15,684 nt of DNA from RGIG5472 sp051867615 (GCA_051867615.1 JBJDYU010000026.1:1-15684); one strand, 5' to 3'. Counted from the stretch's first letter, positions 6,420-13,466 are shown. Program-made: numbers and translations. Notes: generated by a model from the letters alone, not told the origin.

Positions 6420-7775
6420 TTATGCCTGAGACGGCTCCTGTGAAACTGCGGCGCAGGTCTCCACGCCGTAGTAGGCGAAGCAGCGCACGGCGGCATCGTC
6501 GATGCGCTCGCCGCAGACCACGATGGGAACGGCGGGCGGACAGCCAACGGTGGCCGCCGCCAGCACCCGTCCGGCGCTTTCCGATGCCGGGATGAGCTCA
6601 CTGGGAGAGAGCGCGGCTTCCCGGATGGAGAGGACCTGCCGGGGCAGGGAAAAGGCCGGGGGCGCGTCCCAAATGGCGGGCTTTCTGGGCAGGGAGAGCA
6701 GGGCGCTTTCCAGAAGGCGCAGTCCCTCCGTCCCGGTCTCCGGCGTCAGCATCATGACCACGAAATCGGGGTCGGCAAACTCACAGACGATGTTTTGCAT
6801 CATCAGCAGCGCCGCCAGCTCCCGTCCGCTGTAGCCGTAAGGCTTGGCGGCGATGGTCAGCTTCAGCGGCTCGTCCCCGATGAGGGCGTAGCCGCGGGCC
6901 GTGAGGCGGTCTTTGAGTGCTTGCAGCTGCGCGGCAAAGGCGGCGAGACGCTGGGGATAGTCCCCGGCGAGATAAGCGTTGGCCGCGTCCAGGGATTGCA
7001 GGATCAGGTACGAGGGGCTGGTGGAGCCAAACAGGGCCAGGGCGTTCTTCACCTGCCCGGAAAACAGGGCCGAGGCGGCGGGGGAGAGGTGCAGGTAAGC
7101 GCCGCCGGTCAGGACGGGCAGCGTCTTGTGGGCCGAATCGCAGCAGAGGTCAGCCCCCAGATCGATGGGATGCCGGGACTGGGGCAGAAAGCGGAGATAC
7201 GCCCCGTGGGCGCTATCCACCAGCAGCAAAACGCCGTGACGGCGGCAGACTTGGGCAAGACCCCCGATATCCGCCACATTGCCCAGATAGTCGGGGCTTG
7301 TGAGGTAGACCGCCGCCGGTTTTTCCGCTGCGCCTGTCAAAAACGCATCCAGCTCCTCCGCCGTCAGAGGGCAGGAGAGGTAGGAGGCCGCCTTGGCGGG
7401 ACAGAGCCACGAAACCTCCAGATCCAGCAGGGCGGCGGCGCTGAGAAACGCCTTGTGGGCGTTGCGCCCCGCAGCGATGAGGGGCCGCTTTCCGCTCTGC
7501 TGCGCGTACCCGGCGGCGAGGCAGAGCATGGCGCGGATGCAGTGGGAGGAGCCTTCGGTGGAATAGTAGGTCTCGCAGCCAAACAGGGCGGAGGCGTTTT
7601 GCTCGCTCTCCCGGATGACGCCGCTTGCCTCATAAAGGCTGTCCGCGCCGTCGATCTCGGTGATATCGTAAGGCTCCGGGCCGAGCCGGGCGGCTCCCTT
7701 GTGTCCGGGCATATGCAGGCGGAGCGCTTCGCTCTCGGCATAGCGGCGGACAAAATCACAGATGGGCGTGTTCAT
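6420..7775 (-). CDS. PLP-dependent Orn/Lys/Arg decarboxylase-family protein
   Basis: The protein (451 aa) is a fold-type I PLP enzyme of the ornithine/lysine/arginine decarboxylase group, similar in size to Bacillus SpeA/YaaO and far shorter than the inducible E. coli enzymes. Visible motifs are LHMPGHKG at 20-27, TEGSSH at 73-78, the cofactor-binding DSAHGAY with D187 and H190, and the Schiff-base lysine in SAHKTLPVLTGGAYLH (K217). A C-terminal CPPAVPIVVCGERID segment matches the family's end. The ATG at 7775 overlaps the scfB stop (ATGA) and has only a weak ribosome-binding site, implying translational coupling. A longer frame starting further upstream lies wholly inside scfB and is rejected. 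The substrate cannot be assigned; polyamine synthesis is the default guess. Confidence 0.85.
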   Translation of the reverse strand: MNTPICDFVRRYAESEALRLHMPGHKGAARLGPEPYDITEIDGADSLYEASGVIRESEQNASALFGCETYYSTEGSSHCIRAMLCLAAGYAQQSGKRPLIAAGRNAHKAFLSAAALLDLEVSWLCPAKAASYLSCPLTAEELDAFLTGAAEKPAAVYLTSPDYLGNVADIGGLAQVCRRHGVLLLVDSAHGAYLRFLPQSRHPIDLGADLCCDSAHKTLPVLTGGAYLHLSPAASALFSGQVKNALALFGSTSPSYLILQSLDAANAYLAGDYPQRLAAFAAQLQALKDRLTARGYALIGDEPLKLTIAAKPYGYSGRELAALLMMQNIVCEFADPDFVVMMLTPETGTEGLRLLESALLSLPRKPAIWDAPPAFSLPRQVLSIREAALSPSELIPASESAGRVLAAATVGCPPAVPIVVCGERIDDAAVRCFAYYGVETCAAVSQEPSQA

Positions 7776-9160
7776 CCGTTCGCTTCGCCCAGGGCTCGCG
7801 CCACGGCCACCATGATGGCGCATTCCATGCGCTTGCAGAAAAGCCGGCAGCCGTGCTCATAGACGCCGGTGATGGAGCCGGTGGCGTGGTACGCGTTGGC
7901 GGCGCAGCCGCCGGAGCAGTAGAGCCTGGCCCAGCAGCTGCGGCACTCGGGCCGGGCATAGACGTTGCAGGCGGCAAATTCGCTGCGGACGTCCGTGTTG
8001 GTCACGCCGTCCCAGATGTTGCCCAGCCTGAATTTCTCCTCCCCCACGAACTGGTGGCAGGGATAGAGGTCGCCCCAGGGGGTGACGGCCATGTACTCCG
8101 TACCGGAGCCGCAGCCGGAGATGCGCTTGTAGATGCAGGGGCCGCCTGTCAGGTCGATCATGTAGTGGTAGAAGGTGAAGGGCCTGCCCTCCCTGTCCCG
8201 CTGAAGCATCAGCTCCGCCAGCTTCTCGTACTGCTCCAGCACGATGGGGAGGTCCAGCTCGGTCAGGGCCGAGGGGTCGTCCGGGGCGCAGACCACCGGC
8301 TCCATGCTGAGCTCCGTGAAGCCCAAATCCAGCATCTGCTGGATATCCTTGAGGAAATCCGGGTTCGCGTGGGTGAAGGTGCCGCGCATATAGTAGTTTT
8401 TCCCGCCCCGCGCGGCCACCAGCTTCTGAAACTTCGGGACGATCTTCTCCCAGCTCCCGTTTCCGGCGTAATCCACCCGGTAGCGGTCATGGACCTCCTT
8501 GCGGCCGTCCAGGCTCAGGACCACGTTGCTGCACTCCCGGTTGGCGAAGTCGATCACGTCGTCGTCGATGAGCACGCCGTTGGTGGTGAGAGTAAAGCGG
8601 AAGTTCTTGCCCTTTTCCTTTTCGATGCTGCGGGCATAGGCAACAAGTCGCTTGACCACGTCAAAGTTCATCAGCGGCTCGCCGCCGAAGAAGTCCACCT
8701 CCAGGTTCCTCCGGCTGCCGGAATTCGCCACGAGGAAGTCCAGCGCCTGCTTGCCCACCTCAAAGCTCATCACCGCGCGGTCGCCGTGGTACTTGCCCTG
8801 GCTGGCGAAGCAGTAGGAGCAGTTCAAATTGCAGGTGTGGGCCACGTGCAGGCAGAGCGCCTTCACAACGCCGGCGGTCTTTTCCTTCAGATGCCCCGCC
8901 ATGGGCTCGAAGCTGTCCGGCGCAAAGAGCCTGCCGCTGTCGCGGAGGGCCAGCACCTGGTCATAGCACTCCGCCAGGTCCCGCTCCGTGACCTCCGGCC
9001 GGTCCGCGTATTTTTCCGTCATGGCCCGCAGGACCGTCTCCCGGTCACCGCTTTCAAACATACCGATGATATCGTAGGCGGCATCGTCCACCAAGTGCAC
9101 AGAGCCGGAGCAGACGTCCAGCACGATGTTGTAGCCGCCGAGCTTATACTGATGGATCAT
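7772..9160 (-). CDS. scfB: SCIFF peptide maturase, radical SAM/SPASM thioether-forming enzyme
   Basis: The protein (462 aa) is the radical SAM enzyme that crosslinks cysteine sulfur to backbone carbon in the SCIFF peptide. Residues 1-95 form the N-terminal peptide-recognition region. The radical SAM cluster motif is C110-x3-C114-x2-C117 (HTCNLNCSYCFAS), followed by DFFGGEPL at 156-163 for SAM binding. The SPASM domain carries C350, C368, C406, C409, C415, C419, C438 and C442 for two auxiliary 4Fe-4S clusters. Length and motif order match CteB/ScfB. AGGAGA lies eight bases before the ATG at 9160. The gene sits 73 nt downstream of scfA, across a hairpin, and overlaps the decarboxylase by 4 nt. 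Confidence 0.95.
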   Translation of the reverse strand: MIHQYKLGGYNIVLDVCSGSVHLVDDAAYDIIGMFESGDRETVLRAMTEKYADRPEVTERDLAECYDQVLALRDSGRLFAPDSFEPMAGHLKEKTAGVVKALCLHVAHTCNLNCSYCFASQGKYHGDRAVMSFEVGKQALDFLVANSGSRRNLEVDFFGGEPLMNFDVVKRLVAYARSIEKEKGKNFRFTLTTNGVLIDDDVIDFANRECSNVVLSLDGRKEVHDRYRVDYAGNGSWEKIVPKFQKLVAARGGKNYYMRGTFTHANPDFLKDIQQMLDLGFTELSMEPVVCAPDDPSALTELDLPIVLEQYEKLAELMLQRDREGRPFTFYHYMIDLTGGPCIYKRISGCGSGTEYMAVTPWGDLYPCHQFVGEEKFRLGNIWDGVTNTDVRSEFAACNVYARPECRSCWARLYCSGGCAANAYHATGSITGVYEHGCRLFCKRMECAIMVAVARALGEANG

Positions 9161-9192
9161 GTCCCGTGTCTCCTAAAAACAGAATATCACAT

Positions 9193-9223
9193 AAAAAATG
9201 CCGCCCGGCCAGGCGGCATTTTT
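9193..9223 (-). terminator. Attenuating hairpin between scfA and scfB
   Basis: An 8-bp GC stem (9198-9205 with 9212-9219, loop of 6) is extended by A/T pairs and flanked by six A's and five T's, so it can terminate on either strand. As scfB lacks an obvious own promoter, partial read-through would give more precursor message than maturase message; this is inference. Confidence 0.8.
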
Positions 9224-9233
9224 ATTCCTGCGA

Positions 9234-9386
9234 TCACTTGCTCTCTTTCGCGCTCTCGCACTGCTGGTTGGCGATGCCGCAGCTGGTCTTGCAGGCGGAC
9301 TGGCAGGAAGTCTGGCACTCGCCGCAGCCGCCGTTTTTCGCGCTCTCGCAGAGATTGCGGGTTTCGATGGTCTTGATATGTTCCAT
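9234..9386 (-). CDS. scfA: SCIFF ribosomally made peptide precursor
   Basis: The product has 50 residues. It is the RiPP precursor named for six cysteines in forty-five residues. The core CGECQTSCQSACKTSC (positions 21-36) and a last cysteine at 43 are the canonical six. A seventh cysteine at position 13 lies in the leader (TRNLCES). The leader begins MEHIKTIETR, typical of the family. The ATG at 9386 has AAGGGGGC seven bases upstream; a longer open frame without a ribosome-binding site runs across the promoter and is rejected. ScfB next door should convert some cysteines to thioethers. The peptide's cellular role is not established. A strong promoter lies 30-58 bp upstream. Confidence 0.95.
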   Translation of the reverse strand: MEHIKTIETRNLCESAKNGGCGECQTSCQSACKTSCGIANQQCESAKESK

Positions 9387-9415
9387 GGTTATGCCCCCTT
9401 TACATTTTCGCTCAA

Positions 9416-9444
9416 ATGCTACCACACTTTTGCCGTAAAGTCAA
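9416..9444 (-). promoter_or_regulatory. Sigma-A-like promoter of the SCIFF operon
   Basis: The minus strand has TTGACT (9439-9444), 17 nt, then TAGCAT (9416-9421). The predicted leader is short, about 20-25 nt including the ribosome-binding site. Confidence 0.8.
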
Positions 9445-9508
9445 TACGCTCCGAACATTTCCGCCGGGCCGCGGCGGAGAGGGGAGAGGGGCTGCGAGAC
9501 GCGGCGGG

Positions 9509-9927
9509 TCACTTCCTCAGGATCACGACCTGCTCGCCCTTGCTGTTTTCACCCCGGTACACGATCTGGCGGCCCTTTACGAACGCGTCGAGTTCTTCCG
9601 GGGTATAGGGGTGAAGGATCATGCCCTGCCGTGGCGAGTCCCCTGTGTATTGCAGGCTGCCGTCGGCAAGCGTCACGTGCTCCGGTACAGGCCCGTCCTC
9701 CGGGGAATCGAAGGAGAGCAGGAGCAGGCCGCCTGTTTTGGTGATGCGCAGCAGCTCCGCCAGGGCTTTTTTGGCGTCGGCGGCGGTCATATGGTCCAGC
9801 ACGGAATGGGCCACCGTCCCATCGAAGGCTTCGTCGGCATAGCCTGTCTCCAGTCTAAATACGCACAGAGTTCAACCGGGTCCTCCCTTTGCCAGCAGCG
9901 CTCCCAAACCGCATCGTTTTCCCGCAT
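9509..9927 (-). pseudogene. Class I SAM methyltransferase with its central part deleted
   Basis: The minus strand starts well: AGGAGG lies eight bases before the ATG at 9927, and the first residues MRENDAVWERCWQREDPVEL match the N-terminus of a small clostridial methyltransferase group. After LCAYLD (about 9850) the frame becomes unrelated. The family resumes in another frame with LETGYADEAFDGTVAHSVLD (from about 9855) and runs cleanly to the stop at 9509 (ITKTGGLLLLSFDSP, then an RQGMILHPYTPEEL stretch). The glycine-rich motif I and acidic loop that hold SAM, roughly 80-100 residues, are absent. The gene must therefore be dead; a fragment could start at an internal GTG (9814) but would lack the cofactor site. 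Confidence 0.75.
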
Positions 9928-10088
9928 GGGGTCGCCTCCTTCCTGTGGGGGGAATGCCGGTTTTGGAAACTGACGCCGCTGTGACTCATTGTTTCCCGAC
10001 GATTCCCGGGTGTATTTGCTGCTGCCCGGCGTGGAACGGGAAGCAATGATGAAGTATGGATTGTTTATGCCCATCCTGAGAAACGGAA

Positions 10089-10259
10089 TTACGGTGTGCT
10101 GTACCGCTGTATCGAAATCGTGCCGTTTTCGACCGGCTGAATGAACACCTGTCCCATCTGAGGATCAAACTGGGTGCCAAGATTTCTCCGAATCTCAGCA
10201 ATGGCATCCTCCGCCGCCATTGGCACAAAGGAAAATGTGCCAATCAGCAGCGGGAGCAT
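10089..10259 (-). pseudogene. Short 3' remnant resembling the end of an HD-GYP protein
   Basis: The frame encodes 56 residues from an ATG at 10259 that overlaps the degV stop (ATGA). The stretch PMAAEDAIAEIRRNLGTQFD followed by PQMGQVFI resembles the last helix of HD-GYP/HD-domain phosphodiesterases, where an ...EEALxELxxxxGTQFDPxxVxxF pattern is usual. No HD, GYP or metal-binding residues are present, so it cannot be an active enzyme. The preceding 14 residues (MLPLLIGTFSFV) are hydrophobic and may be fortuitous. A decayed gene tail is the simplest reading; a real small protein coupled to degV is possible. The 161 nt to its left (9928-10088) show nothing. Confidence 0.45.
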
Positions 10260-11115
10260 CACGCGTCCTTCTCCATAAAGGCAAGCCCAATACAGCCGGG
10301 GCCTGTGTAAACGCCGATCACCGCACCGACCCAGCAGATGCGGACACGGCAGTCCGGGTCCGTTTCCGGCAGCTGCTGCCGGATCTGCCGGGCAAGCTCC
10401 TCCCGTTCGCTGTGGAACAGAAACACATCACCGCCAAAGACGGCCCGCTTGCGATAAAGCTCCACAACACGGCTTACGGCATTGCTATAGCCGCGTACAA
10501 TACCAATGTCCTTCACCAGTCCATCTTTGAATGTCAGGATCGGCTTCACATTCAGAAAGTCGGCAGCCAGCACACGGATCGCGCCCACCCGGCCGCCGCG
10601 CCGGGCGTATTCCAGAGACTGCCTGGCAAAGTACACCCCGATTTTCGGGCGAATCACATCCAACTGTGCCACGATCTCGGCAGCGGACTTGTTCTGCTTT
10701 GCCAGCTTTGCGGCCTCTCTGACCGGCGTGCCCAGGCCAAAGGATACCTGCAGAGAGTCGTATACGGTTATGGGGGGGTGGTAAAGCCTTGCTCCATCAG
10801 CAGGGTGCGGCTGCTGCACGCAGTATTGTACGCACCGGACATCTTGCTGGTGGGGCTGATGCGGAGTATCTCGTCTGCGTATTCAGCAGCCTTCCGGAAG
10901 GTATCCATGTTCAGCTGCAGATTCGGGTGCGCAGTGGTGGGCAGCTGCTCGCATTTGGGCAGCCGCGAAAAAAGAGTGGAGGGAGCAATTTCCAGATTGT
11001 TCCGAAATTGCTCAGACTCTGAGAAGATGATCACATCAGAGGTCATGAGAACGCCGTATTCTTTTGCCATTTCCGGAGGCAGGTCGCAAATGGAATTCGT
11101 AACAACAGCTACCAT
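10259..11115 (-). pseudogene. DegV-family fatty-acid-binding protein, single frameshift
   Basis: The full coding length is 857 nt, one short of the 858 nt for a 285-residue DegV protein. The first part starts MVAVVTNSICDLPPEMAKEY at 11115 and runs to GFTTPP. The rest resumes in the next frame with ITVYDSLQVSFGLG and continues through RRGGRVGA, KPILTFKDG and the family ending VIGVYTGPGCIGLAF. The shift falls at a run of seven C's (10772-10778, minus strand). Eight C's would restore one frame across the join. DegV (FakB-type) proteins bind fatty acids for phosphorylation by a FakA kinase. All other parts look intact, so the lesion is recent, a sequencing error, or a slippage site. GAGGGGGG precedes the ATG at about 10 bases. 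Confidence 0.85.
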
Positions 11116-11270
11116 AAAAGAATATCCCCCCTCATTTTTTGCAAATGCGTATACCTTCTCACTATTTAGTTTCCGCTTTAACACTATTAGTAACAATAAG
11201 GCGATTAAACGATAGTCAATTATCGCGTTTTTTCGCATTTCAGGTTTTTTTAACTGCATTGCAAACACCC

Positions 11271-11318
11271 GGCAGTTTCACCGCTGACAAACCCGGCAAA
11301 CTGCCAAAAAGGGCGGTG
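11271..11318. repeat. Interleaved inverted repeats (A-B-A'-B')
   Basis: GGCAGTTT (11271-11278) pairs with AAACTGCC (11298-11305), and the directly adjoining CACCGC (11279-11284) pairs with GCGGTG (11313-11318). Both pairings are perfect and their order is interleaved, so the RNA could form a pseudoknot or switch between two hairpins. It lies about 155-205 nt upstream of the degV start. No known riboswitch class was recognised. Confidence 0.6.
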
Positions 11319-11336
11319 ATCCCCCTTTATAATCAT

Positions 11337-11363
11337 TTCGGCCGGGTACACGACCCGGCCGAA
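11337..11363. other. Strong hairpin in a gene-poor stretch
   Basis: An 11-bp perfect stem (11337-11347 with 11353-11363) has a 5-nt loop. Flanking A/T is present but no run of U's is long enough for a confident terminator. On the minus strand it follows the last fragment frame at 11387 and may have ended a now-decayed gene. Confidence 0.5.
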
Positions 11364-11386
11364 AATATCGTTTGCTTACAGCGCTT

Positions 11387-11659
11387 TCATTCGAGCGCCA
11401 TATACGCTCTGGCTCCCATTTTGATACGAATGTCATCCTGCTGAGACCCCGGCGGCCGCAGAGATGCAGCGGAATGATATCCGCTTCGATCCCCGGCGCG
11501 TCCAGATGTGCGATCCCTTTTCCGGAAGCCCGAAGAACCTATTGTAGAAACGTTCCGGATCAAACCCGTTTTGGGAATCTCCCGGGAAAGGGTAACACTC
11601 GGGATCTTCCGCATCACAGGAACAGTACTTCGGGATAATACACCTATAATGAACTTCTG
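11387..11659 (-). pseudogene. Possible decayed minus-strand gene, three frame-shifted pieces
   Basis: This is the coding-like part of a stretch (11116-11872, 757 nt) with no intact gene. In order on the minus strand, one frame reads CYPFPGDSQNGFDPERFYNR then FFGLPEKG. A second frame continues GIAHLDAPGIEADIIPLHLC. A third ends QQDDIRIKMGARAYMALE before a stop at 11387. Each piece looks protein-like and they follow one another, as expected for an old gene with two indels. I do not recognise the family and chance cannot be excluded. Confidence 0.3.
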
Positions 11660-11706
11660 ATTACCAGAACTGTATTACACTACGCCGCCGGCGATACAGA
11701 CAGCAA

Positions 11707-11735
11707 GCCCGGCAGGAGATTGTCTCCTGCCGGGC
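11707..11735. other. Long perfect hairpin downstream of endolysin gene
   Basis: A 13-bp perfect stem (11707-11719 with 11723-11735) has a 3-nt loop and lies 138 nt past the endolysin stop. It is followed by CTTGCTG on the minus strand and CTCACC on the plus strand, so there is no U-run. It may mark the end of the phage transcript. Confidence 0.5.
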
Positions 11736-11872
11736 CTCACCATATTCAAATCAGCGCCGCATTCCGGTGGATTTCTGTCGTTCTTCCATAGTATGCGGAC
11801 AGAATCATACCAGTTGTGCGCCGCAAAAAACTTCCTTGCGCATCAACCCTTATTGGTGGTGATAGCCCAGGC

Positions 11873-12517
11873 TCAGATGCTCCGGTCCCGGACGATGCCA
11901 TTTGCCAGCAGCGCCGCGTCGTAGAGGCCCGCGCGGTAGTTCACGACGAACATCCGCACCATGTCCTCGCTCACGTCAAGGCCGCTCGCCTTGCCCTTGA
12001 AAATGCCTGCCTGATAGAGGTCGGACATCACCTTGTAATAGGTCTGCTTGCCCGCCAGCTCCTCCAGCGTGTTGTAGCGCACGTCAATCACCTCCTCATA
12101 AAGCGGCATAGCTGCCGGGCCTTTGGTCCGGCTGAAAGTGTACTTCCCGTGTTCGTCCCACTGGAAGTGGGGCAAGTCCACAAAGGATTTCCAGTCCCCA
12201 CCCCAGGAGAAGCCCACCCGCTTTCCGATCTCCGCGCAGCGGGTAAAGAAGCTCCTGTCGCTGTACTCCTGCCCCTTGATGTTCTGGCAGATATCAAAGG
12301 CCAGTCCGGCACCGTGGAACGTGGTCACTTTGCTGTTGGTCACGATGCTCCCCGGGGCTGTGCGCCCCTGGGCGTAGAGCTGCGCCTGATACTCGTCGTC
12401 CCGCACGGTCTGGGTCACCAGCACCTTGAATCCTTCCGCCGCGCAGAGGGCGAGAAACACCCGGCAGTTGGCCTCTACGTCATCCCGCAGGAGCGAGATA
12501 TCCCGGCTGTTCACCAT
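11873..12517 (-). CDS. Phage endolysin, M15-family L-Ala-D-Glu peptidase
   Basis: The protein (214 aa) cuts the stem peptide of peptidoglycan at the end of phage growth. The VanY/M15 zinc site is complete: H68 and D75 in FHGAGLAFD, and H117 in DLPHFQW, with SWGGDW at 104-109. The N-terminal SRDISLLRDDVEANCRVFLA matches Ply500/CwlK-like enzymes. From about 145 a C-terminal module (YNTLEELAGKQTYYKVM, then SGLDVSEDMVRMFV and RAGLYD) resembles the extension of many clostridial phage endolysins and may bind the wall. No signal peptide is present, which fits release through a holin. GAAGGGGG lies upstream of the ATG, and the holin ends 15 nt before it. Confidence 0.92.
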   Translation of the reverse strand: MVNSRDISLLRDDVEANCRVFLALCAAEGFKVLVTQTVRDDEYQAQLYAQGRTAPGSIVTNSKVTTFHGAGLAFDICQNIKGQEYSDRSFFTRCAEIGKRVGFSWGGDWKSFVDLPHFQWDEHGKYTFSRTKGPAAMPLYEEVIDVRYNTLEELAGKQTYYKVMSDLYQAGIFKGKASGLDVSEDMVRMFVVNYRAGLYDAALLANGIVRDRSI

Positions 12518-12532
12518 GCCGCGCCGCCCCCT

Positions 12533-12904
12533 TCATTCATTACTTTTGTCATTACTTTTTGCATTACTCTTTCCCTGCCAGCCCAGATAGTCGAACACGC
12601 TGCCCACCACGGCCAGCGCCTTCTGGTACAGCTCGTCATATCCGAACATGGCCGCGTAGGCCACCACAGCGCCGCCCAGAAGCCCGCCTACGCCCGCGAC
12701 GGCGCAAGGCTGCCATCCTGTCCAGCCCTGTAGCAGAACGGCTCCAAAGGCCGCGCAGAGGGTCAGCACCTCTGCCCAGAGCAGAGCCACCCGCTCCGCC
12801 TTATGTACCGTCACGACCTTCTTCGTCACCTCGACCAAGATATTGGTGCCGCCCACCAGCGCCGCCAGCAGCGCGGGCAGGGTAATGAGTTCAAATAGCT
12901 TCAT
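12533..12904 (-). CDS. Phage holin, three-helix membrane protein
   Basis: The product has 123 residues, starting at the ATG at 12904 (MKLFELITLP), which overlaps the upstream stop as ATGA; an in-frame GTG/ATG slightly upstream has no better support. Three hydrophobic segments are visible at about 6-25, 40-61 and 68-90. A charged, Lys/Asn/Ser-rich tail (GKSNAKSNDKSNE) contains a short repeat. Position directly before the endolysin and topology make it the holin or a co-holin. The second segment is bounded by a KAER motif as in LLH-type holins. Confidence 0.75.
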   Translation of the reverse strand: MKLFELITLPALLAALVGGTNILVEVTKKVVTVHKAERVALLWAEVLTLCAAFGAVLLQGWTGWQPCAVAGVGGLLGGAVVAYAAMFGYDELYQKALAVVGSVFDYLGWQGKSNAKSNDKSNE

Positions 12905-13155
12905 ACCGTGTCCTCCCATTCCGTAGTCTTTTTCTGCGTTGCCTGCTTAAATCGGTACGCCAGGCACACCAGCAGCAGCTCACCGCCGAAGAAGCCGCCC
13001 GCCACCGTGACGCAGGTGCTGGGGTTGACGGAGGTCTTTGCCAGCACACGCAGACACTGCTGCAGGTACACGCTCATATATGCCACGCAGTACACAATGA
13101 TGGCGTTAGAAAACAGCCGATCACTGCGCATGATCTTTTGCAGCAGTTTTTTCAT
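12901..13155 (-). CDS. Small phage membrane protein, second holin-like protein
   Basis: The product has 84 residues. A short basic start (MKKLLQKIMRSDRLF) is followed by two hydrophobic segments, about 16-39 (NAIIVYCVAYMSVYLQQ) and 48-68 (TVAGGFFGGELLLVCLAYRF), then a charged tail. The ATG at 13155 overlaps the XhlA-like stop, and its own stop overlaps the next ATG; both junctions are ATGA. It is likely a holin or antiholin partner. A long open frame from 13644 that also ends at 12901 merely reads through the phage genes upstream and is not the gene. Confidence 0.7.
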   Translation of the reverse strand: MKKLLQKIMRSDRLFSNAIIVYCVAYMSVYLQQCLRVLAKTSVNPSTCVTVAGGFFGGELLLVCLAYRFKQATQKKTTEWEDTV

Positions 13156-13466
13156 CCCAGCGGCACCCCCATCTGCACCGCCACAAAGGCCACCGCGCCG
13201 CCGATGAGCAGCCACAGCAGCTTGTCCGCGATGCCCTCCCAGCGCTTCCCCGGCTTCTCCGCCAGAGCCTTCACGTCGCTCTTGATCTCCTTCACGTCCG
13301 ACTCCACGGTCTCCTGCCGTGTGGCCAGCACCTCCACCGAGGTCACCAGCTTTTCCAGACTGTCCTGCCGCTTTTCCACCCCTTCGATTCGGCGGGTGTT
13401 TCCCCTGCACTGCTCCTCCACGCCCCGCAGGCGCTCGGCGAATTCCATATGATTCATCTCGCTCAT
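13152..13466 (-). CDS. XhlA-like coiled-coil membrane protein
   Basis: The product has 104 residues. Residues about 10-75 form a heptad-rich coiled coil (RIEGVEKRQDSLEKLVTSVE, ESDVKEIKSDVKALAEK). It is followed by one membrane helix, about 83-101 (LLWLLIGGAVAFVAVQMGV). This is the layout of hemolysin XhlA/DUF1515-type proteins next to holins in Bacillus PBSX-like and clostridial phages, where it assists lysis at the membrane. The ATG at 13466 overlaps the 36-aa gene by 4 nt. Confidence 0.75.
   Translation of the reverse strand: MSEMNHMEFAERLRGVEEQCRGNTRRIEGVEKRQDSLEKLVTSVEVLATRQETVESDVKEIKSDVKALAEKPGKRWEGIADKLLWLLIGGAVAFVAVQMGVPLG

Noticed and set aside
6795..7862. 355-aa plus-strand open frame opposite the decarboxylase
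   Set aside because: The minus-strand PLP enzyme has its catalytic lysine and all motifs; the plus frame has none.
7853..9376. 507-aa plus-strand open frame opposite scfB and scfA
   Set aside because: It covers two well-identified minus-strand genes, and the repetitive Val/His/Ala/Gly composition is typical of GC-rich shadows.
9234..9425. Longer SCIFF precursor starting at about 9425
   Set aside because: That start lies at or upstream of the -10 box and has no ribosome-binding site; the ATG at 9386 has a good site and fits the family length.
11816..12733. 305-aa plus-strand open frame opposite endolysin and holin
   Set aside because: The minus-strand endolysin has a full zinc site; the plus frame is Ala/His/Val-rich and crosses two real genes.
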